The notes beneath the pieces are model-generated. The model saw nothing but the letters and a program-made list of their open reading frames with translations. It was not told where the DNA came from and made no database searches. Made by a program: the position numbers and the translations under genes. DNA of 64,000 nt from Cristatella mucedo (lineage: Eukaryota; Bryozoa; Phylactolaemata; Cristatellidae), in NCBI GenBank assembly GCA_009760855.2, contig WPIO01000004.1, positions 2,112,001-2,176,000 of the forward strand, given 5' to 3'. This document shows positions 27,901-35,937 of the stretch, one piece after another; the stretch's first letter is position 1; every line of letters starts with the position of its first letter.

Positions 27901-28322
27901 CAACTCTTATAGAAACGACGGTTTTACTTAAGCTCCTATTTCAGCTGTAGTATCTCTAATTCTGCTATAATTTTTGTCAACTATGCTTTTGGATAAAATA
28001 ATTAAGTTAATTTACCATGAATATATCGTTATAACTATTATGAATTGACGCATTTAATGTCTATGGTAAAACATTCGCCTGTCTTTGCCGCAGACAACAG
28101 CATGATGCGAATCGCCAGGACTGTGTCTATGCACAAATCGTGCGGCCGCCGTTACGACAAGATGTAAGCCTGCAGCCAACACGATTGGCGGCAGAGAAAT
28201 CGCCTGAAGCTAAAGCCGATGCAATCACTGAATCTAAAAACGAGCCTCTCTACTTCGAGCTCGAACCTTCCTACCGGCGAGCACGTTTGTCATTGACGAC
28301 CCCGGGGACACTTATCATCTGA
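3868..28322 (+). CDS. RCP-A: predicted five-exon type I receptor, tail frameshifted
   Basis: This is a hand-built model of exons 3868-3925, 6684-7145, 9879-9947, 13440-13542 and 28094-28322. Junctions are all GT-AG and phases run 1,1,1,2. The summed length is 921 nt, an open frame for 306 residues. Predicted order: signal peptide, 154-residue domain with four cysteines, Ser/Thr-rich stalk, a roughly 24-residue membrane segment with a basic CRKRR stop-transfer, then a cytoplasmic tail. It is about 83% identical to RCP-B over the extracellular exon. Relative to RCP-B, net small deletions (about 2 and 5 bp) in the last exon cause a frameshift. The tail ends early, keeping YAQI and YFEL but losing the later tyrosine motifs; the old frame stays open to a TAG at 28367-28369. 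The signal peptide also carries a Glu in its hydrophobic core. It may be a decaying or altered copy. Gene family not recognised by name. Confidence 0.7.
4743..6490. mobile_element. 1.75-kb insertion private to RCP-A intron 1
   Basis: Both copies share 'aaatcaatttgg' on the left and an 'atcata.agtgagcgaatata' block on the right. In RCP-B the two are adjacent (38771-38800); here they are 1.75 kb apart. No transposase or reverse transcriptase is recognised. The left end contains a 35-bp hairpin. It could be a non-autonomous element or ancestral DNA deleted from RCP-B. Confidence 0.55.
4795..4872. repeat. Long inverted repeat (hairpin)
   Basis: Arms 4795-4829 and 4839-4872 are near-perfect reverse complements (about 35 bp with two mismatches and one length difference), separated by a 9-nt loop. 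The outer ends read gcgacagccactcc and ggagtggctgttgc. Confidence 0.85.
6684..7145 (+). CDS. RCP-A exon 2: extracellular domain
   Basis: The 462-nt exon has phase 1 at both ends and encodes exactly 154 residues, bounded by tttcag and gtaatg. Cysteines sit at domain positions 7, 42, 107 and 147. N-glycosylation sequons are at N18, N49, N101 and N124. Alternating hydrophobic residues and the opening '[12 protein letters not shown]...C' followed by a closing 'WCDIVIKYE' suggest a beta-sandwich, perhaps CUB-like; this fold call is an inference. There are no stops or indels relative to 38977-39438, and 26 amino-acid differences. Blocks at residues 89-105 and 118-133 are nearly unchanged. Confidence 0.8.
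8255..8325 (+). mobile_element. LINE tail fragment in intron 2
   Basis: It carries the block 'agagattgaggtctctgagg' then 'tttatcaagtgtgttatta' with an ATT-rich end, a diverged form of the LINE-alpha 3' terminus. The same fragment is at 40563-40632, so it predates the duplication. Confidence 0.6.
8640..8790 (-). mobile_element. SINE-B candidate (tRNA-like head)
   Basis: On the minus strand the segment reads like a tRNA-derived head: 'agctggtttgg' followed by a gcggt/gttat-like A-box zone, and a 'ggttttgggctcgagcc' segment in the B-box position. The better version is at 41385-41520. It belongs to a different family from SINE-A. Confidence 0.4.
9879..9947 (+). CDS. RCP-A exon 3: Ser/Thr-rich stalk
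   Basis: The 69-nt exon (phase 1-1) encodes 23 residues including [21 protein letters not shown]. Ser/Thr richness next to the membrane suggests an O-glycosylated spacer. Splice sites are attgctag on the left and gtgagt on the right, and the length is identical to 42886-42954. Confidence 0.7.
11512..11720 (+). mobile_element. SINE-A, plus strand
   Basis: A tRNA-like head ('gccgtgatggca' onwards) contains a B-box-like 'aggtcgtgggttgggatgc'. It is followed by the family body: 'actgcaagcagt', 'aaaggctcttctggtgc' and the end 'gaggctgttaaatcagctag'. The same insertion is at about 44990-45160. The head includes a duplicated 'atggaaagg' stretch. Confidence 0.7.
12633..12662. repeat. 12-bp perfect hairpin inside LINE-alpha
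   Basis: TGACTGTCACCT and AGGTGACAGTCA are separated by six bases. It occupies the position that encodes the antisense of the catalytic YADD motif in intact LINE-alpha copies. The stem is retained at 45553-45582 with a changed loop. Confidence 0.8.
13440..13542 (+). CDS. RCP-A exon 4: transmembrane segment
   Basis: The 103-nt exon enters in phase 1 and leaves in phase 2. It encodes a hydrophobic helix from [18 protein letters not shown] to about VSGIIMVL, then HCRKR. The basic run is a stop-transfer signal. The acceptor is attgtttcag and the donor gtaatg. The longer ORF in another frame (13342-13551) is a shadow. Confidence 0.8.
13543..15530 (-). mobile_element. LINE-beta, minus strand, decayed
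   Basis: This is an antisense non-LTR retrotransposon in intron 4. From its 5' side it retains an endonuclease/RT linker (15030-15293, '[20 protein letters not shown]'), RT pieces (14458-14962) and the C-terminal region with '[20 protein letters not shown]' and '[14 protein letters not shown]' (13647-14069), typical of CR1/L2/Rex1-like elements. Frameshifts inactivate it. Its 3' end is a (TAATG)n tail beginning exactly at the RCP-A exon 4 splice donor. The counterpart is 46458-48430. Confidence 0.8.
15725..17612 (+). mobile_element. LINE-alpha, plus strand, nearly complete RT region
   Basis: It opens with the RT N-terminal region ('[20 protein letters not shown]', 'SNFRP', 'FKPGF'-like motif), then the 'LLVLLDL' stretch with a stop, '[10 protein letters not shown]' and '[12 protein letters not shown]' near 16510-16550. 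The C-terminal '[19 protein letters not shown]' region follows, ending in the tail block and (ATT)n at about 17600. Stops near 16258, 16396 and 16687 inactivate it. The clade is CR1/L2/Rex1-like from these motifs. The duplicated partner is 48657-50535. Confidence 0.85.
17693..17790 (-). mobile_element. LINE-alpha 3' end, minus strand
   Basis: An AAT microsatellite is followed by 'aataaagtgccctcaaagaa' and 'ctaggcgctctacatttgct', the antisense of the LINE-alpha terminus, truncated shortly after. Partner at 50608-50710. Confidence 0.65.
18000..18560 (-). mobile_element. LINE-beta-like (subfamily b) 3' region, minus strand
   Basis: This is diverged antisense of the LINE-beta C-terminal region: 'ggtgcagccgttcagctagg' corresponds to 'PYLAELLH'. 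It is older than the LINE-beta insertion that follows. The same element continues at 21020-21300 and 21780-22350, and matches 50930-52440 in RCP-B. Confidence 0.55.
18640..20200 (-). mobile_element. LINE-beta, minus strand, private to RCP-A
   Basis: Antisense '[20 protein letters not shown]' with '[14 protein letters not shown]' lies at 18944-19186. A central piece is at 19233-19586, and an RT piece with '[20 protein letters not shown]' is at 19868-20074. It is broken by stops and frameshifts. No equivalent exists in RCP-B intron 4, where flanking sequence is continuous near 51725. Confidence 0.75.
20225..20497 (+). mobile_element. LINE-beta 3' end, plus strand, with (ATTAC)n tail
   Basis: Sense copy of the LINE-beta terminus: 'tcagtggtcctgaactgcta', the 'cactttctctttgttgcgtg' block, then a pentanucleotide tail of ATTAC units at 20484-20497. 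This shows the normal form of the LINE-beta 3' microsatellite. Confidence 0.8.
20500..21019 (-). mobile_element. LINE-beta RT fragment with LINE-alpha-like tail
   Basis: Minus-strand 20618-20803 encodes '[20 protein letters not shown]', RT domain 2 of LINE-beta type. At 20965-21019 the plus strand shows a short LINE-alpha 3' tail ('gcgctttatcaagtgcatta'). Confidence 0.65.
21020..21375 (-). mobile_element. LINE-beta-like (subfamily b) fragment continuing
   Basis: Antisense coding for a linker region (21016-21240, '[15 protein letters not shown]') aligns partly to the RCP-B intron after 51725. It is interrupted at 21376 by a LINE-alpha 3' insertion. Confidence 0.5.
21376..21765 (+). mobile_element. 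5'-truncated LINE-alpha, private to RCP-A
   Basis: It begins within the C-terminal region ('aaatcctttggagaccgtgc') and ends with the tail block and (ATT)n. RCP-B lacks it: there the sequence passes from 'gacgaaggtttaaaactc' to the 'ggggattgaaacctctctgg' block without it (near 51810-51865). Confidence 0.8.
21780..22349 (-). mobile_element. LINE-beta-like (subfamily b) 5' part
   Basis: Antisense LINE sequence matches 51845-52440 and includes the end of an endonuclease-like region near 22270-22320. It is broken by many stops. Confidence 0.5.
22350..22477. repeat. Minisatellite, about eight 15-16 bp units
   Basis: Imperfect tandem units of the form CCTCATTCTCAGTAAG are present. No homologous array is seen in RCP-B. 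Confidence 0.85.
22480..23700. other. Unassigned intronic DNA, AT-rich
   Basis: 22720-22830 is nearly pure A/T with repeated 'aattaa' motifs. 23000-23080 contains two diverged copies of a 'tagcc...cccttttg.cact' motif. Near 23550-23710 a 'ctgtgactgcctt.tggaagatccgat' segment occurs twice. No coding evidence. Confidence 0.4.
23705..24003 (+). mobile_element. 5'-truncated LINE-alpha tail, private to RCP-A
   Basis: It contains 'aggacagcatttagtgtgcc', the 'tttgcagcaaatgtaaagcg' block and a long (ATT)n end. It is absent at the corresponding RCP-B position near 52940. Confidence 0.8.
24004..28093 (+). other. Distal part of RCP-A intron 4
   Basis: 24040-24890 aligns to 52980-53790 and 26110-28090 to 56450-57640. 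The middle (25000-26100) is unique to RCP-A. At 24898-24982 there is an A/T microsatellite of AAAT-like and AT units. Small ORFs here (for example 25437-25763) lack family motifs and conservation in RCP-B. Confidence 0.5.
28094..28322 (+). CDS. RCP-A exon 5: truncated cytoplasmic tail
   Basis: The phase 2 acceptor (tttgccgcag) joins exon 4 to give CRKRRQQ. The tail keeps YAQI and YFEL motifs. Relative to RCP-B, losses of about 2 and 5 bp shift the frame, and it ends at TGA 28320-28322. The ancestral frame, encoding 'YHLMQDQV' and ending at TAG 28367-28369, is still open, so the shift looks recent. An AATGAA motif at 28371 sits where RCP-B has AATAAA. Confidence 0.65.
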
Positions 28323-28414
28323 TGCAAGACCAAGTGTCAAACAATTGTGAACTGGAACTCAACGTTTAGCAATGAAAGATTTTTGAGCACGGTCAGCCTA
28401 GGAATAATTTTTTT

Positions 28415-28670
28415 TACATCCCCCTGACTTGACCATATTCAAAAGAAGCTAAAACGCTTTTATTTATCACAGTATTTTGTGGGATTTTGAGATTCGTCCT
28501 CTGTGTGCATATGCCTGTTTACAAATTGGGAGCTGCTTTCGGATGGTACCACCAATCCTTTTGTAACGCTTTCTGTAAGCATCTGGAAAATGAAATGCCT
28601 AGATAGATATTCAGCTCTCTAGTGGTTCCATGCGAATTTATTGTTTATATTATTAAAGTTATTAGTCATA
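28415..28670 (+). mobile_element. Diverged LINE-alpha 3' fragment at the end of the duplicated block
   Basis: Decayed copy of the terminus: 'ccctgacttgaccatattca' matches the sense consensus at 50230, followed by diverged tail sequence ending in ATT-rich DNA. It starts about 45 bp after the old RCP-A stop, where homology to RCP-B downstream DNA ends. Confidence 0.55.
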
Positions 28671-29382
28671 TAAAGCTCGGCGTATACTAGCAGGTATCGA
28701 GGGTAAGGGGTTAATGAAACGTCATTTCAAGAAAAGATTAGTAGAATTTCTACTTTCGCACTCGTGCAAAAGCGCCCAGTGACTGTGCATGTTGAGATAA
28801 AATGCAAGGTGGAACTAGCTCTTGTTTCTTTACTTAAAAATAATTTTGAAATATTGGAAAAATGGTCTCAGTTGCCAGACACAGCCGACGTGTCACGTGC
28901 ATGCAAATAGCAGTCTGCAGCGTCAGGTATAAGCTACGCAAGCATTTCCACCTTGCTACTGCATTGGAAAATCGTAAAATTTGATTCGCCACCAGCCCAC
29001 CATCTGCCTCAGTTGGCAGTTGCCCTGATGTTGCCACTTTTGTAGACAAATATTTAATTAGAAAGATACTTGCTGAACTATCCAAATATTCCTCGAGTAA
29101 CTTGCTTAGACGAGTCGTTTAAAACCAGGACAGAGACCACATTAGACATTTTGTACCTCTGACTCTAGCTGTCCAACTGATCAACTTTCAAATATAGATT
29201 TGGCATGTTGAAAGGGAGGTGTGTTAGAATTGCATATTTCGGTGGAAAACCCGCAGTTGAAAAAATAATACATACATATCCTGAGCCATATAACGGCTTG
29301 GTGAAAAAGCATTTTAATCTGACCTGATCTAAGACTGACTGGCAGTACACATGAACTAAACTAGTATGCTAGTAAACTCCTT

Positions 29383-29700
29383 TTCTGTGATCACATTTCA
29401 GGGTGAGTAGTCACTACCAGGTCAGCAGCAGGCAATATACTAGCAGTTGAGTAGTTACTGGTATAATAAAAAATTCGGGCTAATTAAACGGCCTTTTTTA
29501 TATAGCGACTGAAGAGCCTCTGCTGCAATTACCACCGCTTGCAGCTGCAATAAAGGATGGCACCACCCCTGCAGGATTCGAACCCACGACCTCGGAATCA
29601 AGGTCATGAAAGGCAACAGCCTTACTTAGCGTACCATCGCGGCTCACCAGTAGTTAAAGTTTTTCTGAGATCATTTTTAGGGTAAGCAGTCACTACCAAC
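29383..29700. repeat. Pair of 40-bp direct repeats around a SINE
   Basis: A segment 'ttttctg.gatca.attt.agggt.ag.agtcactacca' occurs at about 29383-29422 and again at 29660-29700. A SINE-A lies between. It is too long for an ordinary target duplication and may be a small local duplication. Confidence 0.6.
29478..29650 (-). mobile_element. SINE-A, minus strand
   Basis: On the minus strand the head shows a gatggtac...aaggctgttgcc A-box zone and a 'ggtcgtgggttcgaatcctg' B box identical to tRNA promoter consensus. The body follows with 'gcaagcggtggtaattgc'-like sequence and 'agaggctcttcagtcgct'. The linker reads 'cgacctcggaatcaaggtc'. Confidence 0.8.
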
Positions 29701-32070
29701 ATATATTTTATAGCACACGCATCTAATCTGAAATAACTGTTTAAAAGTTACCATTTGTAGATATCAATTTCAGCTCTGCAGTCTTAATTGCCAAATTTGT
29801 TCAGCTACTTACAATGAACGAAATTTAGGCTGGCTTAGATATGGATGCAAAATCCAAGTCGTTCCATAAATTTTCGACATCGCATCGAGATTTTTGTAAC
29901 TCGCTACTCAAAATGTGTCCATGCCTGTGCCAGAAACACTCACTTACTGCTGGCTCGAAATTCTAGAGCTAGGTTTACCTGCCAGGATTGTCACACTTAC
30001 TATATTTCAGAAAATTACTTATCCCCTACCTGAAATGGGTCCACATCGAGCACATTCTTTCGCCTAATAACCTCTGCCACGTTTCACCTTTAGTTGCCTT
30101 GACTATCTTGCCAGGGCCTACTTTTATTAGGAATCCTAGACCTGCTTCTAGCCTCAAGCAGTTGAGCAGCACGTCTATCCAGTTGCATAACCTGCTGAAA
30201 CTGGGCCATGGATTTTTATCCTCTTAAAGCCTTGAACACACTTTAGACTGACATCATGACTACCCCGAAACACCCACATTAAGAAAGAAGCTAAATATCG
30301 AGCTGTTATGCCAACGACGAGGAATGCAGTGACGTCAGCCCAAATAAGCATTCATAATTATCCTCTTAGCTCCCCACCGCTCCCCCAAGGCTGCAGCAAA
30401 CATCGCCAAACGGGCAGCCTCAGCGATAGACATAATCTCGACATTATCCGACTAAGTGGGACAACTAACATGACAAGAGGAGGAAAGTGAAGGCAACGTT
30501 CTAATTACATTGTGATTGTAAGAAGCCAGTCGTTTGGCGTGTTTAGCAGTTAAATTAGGACATGTCCTTGCTAACACAGGGCTCAGATGCACGTAGCCAG
30601 CAGTTCTCTGCTCGGCTTTCATTAAATAACATAGGTCGACCAATTTGTGACGGATAACATATCGTGCGTTCACCTACTAATGCCATATACTCGTGGTAGA
30701 GCCATTTCAACTTGTTTCTCGTTGCCTGGGGCCGCCTTCTGAGCACGTGGTACCACTCATCACTTGCTGGTTCGGAAGTAGTTCTGACAGATAGCCTAGA
30801 CAAAGAGAACAAAGGCATCTAAGCGTGAATACAAAACCCGCAGCGACAATATGCGGCTTAATAGAGAACCAGTCCAGGCCGCTGTGAGCTAGTACGATGA
30901 TGCATCCACGGTGTAGTTCACTCTAGACATGCCTGAATTTGGCTGCTGAATTTTCGCTGACAGCAAGTACCTCATGGCGCTAGGTGACACAAGCATTAGG
31001 AGCGCTTTGCAGAAATCGCGATGGAATTTTGCAATTGCATGAGACAGCTTAGAAGTCGGCGTACCTCTCTGAAGCAGGTCAGAGCTTTTTCTTTTTTTAT
31101 GCAGCTACAAGTAGTCAGCCTGGACTGTGGAGCTGAAACGATTGTCTAGTGAACAATCATTTTGAAAAAGGACCTTATATTTCGCACTCATGCAATAGCG
31201 CGTATGCTACTCGATTGAGTTTTGAGTTCAACTTTGTCAAAATCTTGATTAACTGGATCATCTCAAAACTAGTAAGCTAGATTACTGCTATCCAATTTGA
31301 GATTTTATTTTGCTTTGAATCAGCATTTTGAATAATACTTTAATTGAGCCTTGACTCAGCCATATTAGTGATCAGTTTAATTGTACACCATTTAAAATAT
31401 ATATTTGTTTGCATCACCTTCCAAAAAGCTTTGGGGATTCCGCCAAATAGAAATATCAAAGTGATTTTGGAATAAGATATGTATGACCAAACAACTCATA
31501 GAAGTATGGGTACATACATAACTCATTTTATGGGGTGGATCCTAAAGTTCTCAATGTGCCAACGATTATTACCCAGCACCCCTGCATATCCTGCATGCAG
31601 CTCAATCAGCAACACCCTACAAGGACAAATAAAAAAAAATGATCATATGAATTATAATAGAAGCCCAAGAAGTAGAAGAAAAAACTACTAAGACGTGCAC
31701 TCGTCTGAACGTTTATAGCTAACGATCATATTGATAGTTTGAGTACATTGTTGCTGATGTGGGCTGATTCAGCAGATATACCATCTTAGTCATTTCAACT
31801 TACGAGGCACCTTGACCCAAGTCCTTTTTTCGACATTCTTTAGAATAAAGAACTCGCCTCTCGCTAGGTGCTCTCGCCTAGTGCTAGGCACTCAGCTCCG
31901 GCAGGCGCCTAGATATGGGCCGCGGCTCGCTGAAACTTAGTCAGCCGGGTATTACCACACCACCAGGTGCCACCAATTAAGAGCACTGCAGATGCAAGGT
32001 CGGGGAGCCAAGGCCGAACGTTGCAACCTTGGCAAGTACGCCGTCATCTACTGCTACAGGTTCGGCGAAG
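29700..32070. other. Spacer between duplicated blocks, no gene seen
   Basis: Several ORFs of 60-90 codons occur on both strands (for example 30452-30818 minus) but overlap one another and lack motifs. 31860-31905 is a short cluster of 'ctaggtgctctcgcctagtgctaggcactc' type near-palindromes. Confidence 0.4.
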
Positions 32071-32074
32071 TAGC

Positions 32075-33120
32075 CCAATCCACTGCAATCCACAGCAATC
32101 CACACTAATTAGGCTAGCAACGACCGGACGTAAGCCTCGCCGAGCTCAAATTATGCATAGATGTTGTAGTACATGTACGAATTTATCTGTCCACAAAATG
32201 TCATGTCATTACGCACACGTGCACATATGCAAATGAGCTTTGACGCTGGACGCCTGTACAGCAATCCATAGCAATCCACCACAATCCACCACAATCCACC
32301 ACAATCCACAACAATCCACCACAATCCACCACAATCTACCGAAATCCATTCTATTCCGCCTAAAATCCACCCCAAATCTGCGGCAAACAGCCCCAACAGT
32401 CTGGAATATCAAACTGCGCTACAAGGATAATGTACCCAGAAAATTTCTCGCGATTCCGTCATGCGTTCACACGAAGACCACTGAAATAACATTTCAGTGG
32501 CCGAGGCTAATACCAAAATCCACCACAATCCACCTCAACCCACTACATTCCACCATGCAACGAAAGAAATCCTAATCGAAAAGCTACTTTTTTGGTTGCA
32601 TAAAACAGCGCACTCTGTTGCAATTGCATTAACAATTTTTGTACTTAAATTGACACCGCGGTTCTCGTGCAATGAGCTGCAATCGACTGTAGTAGCCCGG
32701 GCCAATACTGCAATCCACTTCAATCCACAGAATACACCACATACAAAATCGAAATACATTGCGCCGAGCTCCACTTTTTATTGCATATTAAAGTGCACCA
32801 TGCTGTGTGCACAACCACGTAAAACTAAAAAAATCGTGCAACCTCGCACAGTGGCAATTGGCGGCAATAGCCTGAAATGACCTGGAAAACTACGGCAATC
32901 CACTCTATTCCACTGCAAATCATCCTCAGATCGCCATTGCAAAGCTCTAATTGACTTTGCATATAGGACTACACTCAGTTCAAAGTGCATTCACAAAATT
33001 TTGCTCCATTGTGCACACGCAATCTCGTGCAATGAATTGCAATCGACTGCAACGACCCGGTCCCATACTGCAATCCACAGCAATCCGCCAAAATCCGCTA
33101 CAATCTACTACACAGCGACC
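32075..33120. repeat. CAATCCAC repeat cluster with higher-order units
   Basis: Short arrays of CAATCCACCA (roughly 10 bp) lie at 32078-32110, 32260-32375, 32515-32555, 32705-32745, 32893-32925 and 33068-33120. Between them longer modules recur: 'tctcgtgcaatga..tgcaatcgact' precedes an array at both 32662 and 33023, about 360 bp apart. ORFs in antisense read WWIVVDC repeats and are artefacts of the repeat. Confidence 0.85.
32478..32500. repeat. Perfect 10-bp hairpin within the repeat cluster
   Basis: CCACTGAAAT and ATTTCAGTGG are separated by AAC, just upstream of a CAATCCAC array. Confidence 0.8.
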
Positions 33121-34569
33121 AAAACGCATACGCTAGAAGCTTATATTATGATTGCACGCTGCTCTACTCTTCCGTTATTGTGTAGCAGCTAGGATTGAAT
33201 TCACAACTCAAAAACGTACGCGATGTGAGCAGTTTGACGAAAGTGGCATCATATAGTTTTCCGATCGCTTTTATGTCAGCTATGTTCATAAAACGCGAGG
33301 TTAAGCTTTAGGCACAACGTCAAAATAGTGTGAGCCATCCTGCTCATCTTCTCGAACTTTCTTGATTCCTTACTACGCCCGATTCTCTGCTAGGCCTCAC
33401 TCTATTGCTAAAAACAGACCAGAGGTCCATTAGATCCCGTGTCAACAGTTCTGCTTATGCTGTCCATGCGTCAATTGGTGATCACCGTAAGAAATATTTC
33501 GAACGCTTCACTGGCAATGCGTGAACCTTTGACAATAGCAATTTTTAGGGTTAACTTAAGCTTACCCTAAATCGCCTGATTCAAGTGTTTGCATGTCCAG
33601 TCACACTTCTGTAAATCTCACAGAAGACACTGGAACGAGCGATAGCATAGCTACTGCACAGGTACGTCATTTCGTTAGATCTTGTGCACAATTTCCAATC
33701 GAGGTTTAGGGAAAACATTTTACGTTAGCAGATATGCTTGTGCACTTAAGCGTATCTTTTTAGAAGTTAGACTCAAACTCACAGGAAATGTAATGTGATA
33801 GTTGAAAAATAAGTTTTTAAAATGCAAGCCAATATCAAAGTGTCTATGAATATCTTGAACCCGTGTGAATAATGTGAAGCAACTGTGGCATTTATAATCG
33901 TGCAGAACTTGATAGCCTTGGAATAGGCGACCCAGATGATATGTCAGCCATTATAGCTACGTTCGATTAACGTTCTTGTGAGAATTTTATTTGATCCTAG
34001 AAGCAACACTGAAGAAATTAATTGCTTATAGGTCGCTCTGTGAAATTATTTGATCTGAATTTAATACGATTTGAGTTATCGATCGTCGTTATACGTTTAA
34101 CGCGTTTACATCGATAGTTTAAAATTCACTAATTTTCTTAGATCGAATCGCATTATGGTATATATACTCGCACCGCGTCGAAGAGAGAATTAAAACGATG
34201 GACATTTGTCATGAATAACGAAAGTTTTATTTTTCTAGTTTGTTCAAATAATTGAGCTGATAATGCATTTGAGTATCCCCTGGTAGTGCGTTAGTGTATT
34301 TGAGCTCTCTTTTTCAAGCAGTGCCTCATTTCCAGCAGAAAATCCCCAGCGTTACTCTGCGACTTCGGTAGGAAGATTTAACACGAAACTTAGTCATTCG
34401 AGGAGTCCATAAATTCGTGTCGTAGAGGCCCATTATTTACTCCTCCTCGAAGTGACTTGGTTACTCTAGGGTTGAACACTGGTGCTGTTCACTTCTAACT
34501 TAGCTAGCGAAAGATCAGACGTTTTCTTGAGCCAAATTTTCTGACTTGAGTTCCGACATCGTCTTTGTG
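33121..34569. other. Spacer, nothing recognised
   Basis: AT-rich DNA without supported ORFs or repeats. Confidence 0.4.
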
Positions 34570-34885
34570 TACCTATGCTTACTGACAATACCTGTAGAGC
34601 TATACGTTGGTAATTTCTTATGCTGACCCTCAAGGTCTGCCCCGTCTTACCTAGCTTAAATGCTGCACCACGTTCTACCTCCTCGTACCCTAAATTCCTC
34701 TATAGACAATAAATTAGCTGTTTCGCATATTTTTCTAAAACCATTGGCAACAGAATCTTTCCCTCTAAAGGTCCTAGAATGTGAAACTCACTCCCAAAAA
34801 TCATCGGCAAGGACATCTACCTTCCTACTACCGCCTATGACGTATCTTTTACAACCGTCCTGAGCTACTACTAGTTCACTACTCG
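34570..34885 (+). mobile_element. LINE-beta fragment, plus strand
   Basis: Decayed sense LINE-beta C-terminal region: 'aataaattagctgtttcgca' encodes the 'NKLAV' stretch, followed by 'ggcaacagaatctttccctc' where other copies encode 'GDRSFSS'. Confidence 0.6.
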
Positions 34886-35937
34886 CATCACTCCACAGTA
34901 AGCATTGACTTGGGTATATAACGACCTTCTAATGAATAGAGACTTGAGTAAAGTCTCTCTGCTTGCCCTGCTTGATCTTACGGCAGCTATTGGTATCCAT
35001 TATCACTAAGTCTTACTCGAGAGTCTTGACTTTCACCTGAGCACCACCGGCACCGCACTTAAATTATTCAGGTACTATCTCAGAGAGAGGCTCCAGAGTA
35101 TTGACGTGAACCGAAAAAGATCATCCGAGGAACAACTTAAGTATGGGATACGTCAGGTCTCTGTGCTCGATCTGCTTCTTTTCACTGCTTATACTCTACC
35201 TCCTGCCGATGTGATCACCAAGCACAATTTCGGCTTTCACTTCTATGCATATGAAACTCAGTTGTACATTTGCTTTGATCCCTCCTAGTCCTCGAACGCG
35301 TCGGATTCTGTACACGCCTTGCTGCATGTATTTATGACATTCGCACGTAGATGACAGCAAACTCTCTTATATTGAATGACGAAAAAACCAACTTACTAGT
35401 TATGGGCAAACCAACTGTGACTCCGATGTTGGCAAACCTTACTCTCGCAATTGGCTCCGCCGGCATATCTCCAGTTGAATCTTCACGAAACCTAGGTATC
35501 TTATTCAAAAGTGAACCTTTCATTAGACGGCCGCGTCAGCTTCTCAGTCAAGTCTGCATACATTCAGCTACATAGCATGCTTTCGCTTGTTTAGACTGCC
35601 ATAGCACTTCTAAATTGGTCCATGCATTCGTGGAATACCGACGTGACTTATGTAACTTACTGCTTGCTAGTCAACCGACCTCTGCAATCAGGCTCTTACA
35701 GTTGGCACAAAACTCGGTAGCTATGCTCATCTGTAGTCAGCGTCACAAATGCCACACCTACATCTTGCAGGAACTTCGAATCTTTTGGAGCCTATGACTT
35801 TACTTCGCATGCTCTCAAAATCTGGAGCTCTGGACTCTCGGTTGACGTTGTGACATTCCCTGACTACACAAAATTTAAAAAGACTAGAAATGTACCTATT
35901 AATAACAGCATTTCGGGGGTCCATGAGATTTGTCCTT
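34886..35937 (+). mobile_element. LINE-alpha, plus strand, strongly decayed
   Basis: It retains RT pieces: 'RKRSSEEQLKYGIRQVSVLD' (35106 onward, GVPQG box degraded), 'HNFGFHFYAYETQLYICFDP' where YADD has become YAYE, and 'LILNDEKTNLLVMGKPTVTP'. It ends in the C-terminal region near 35930. Loss of the catalytic aspartates confirms it is dead. Confidence 0.75.

Noticed and set aside
29574-29640. tRNA gene (B-box GGTTCGAATCC)
   Set aside because: The match is within SINE-A copies. No full cloverleaf could be drawn, so it is a SINE head and not a functional tRNA gene.
32151-32412. Minus-strand ORFs with WWIVVDCGGL repeats
   Set aside because: The repetition follows the 10-bp DNA repeat, and the ORFs appear in two frames at once.
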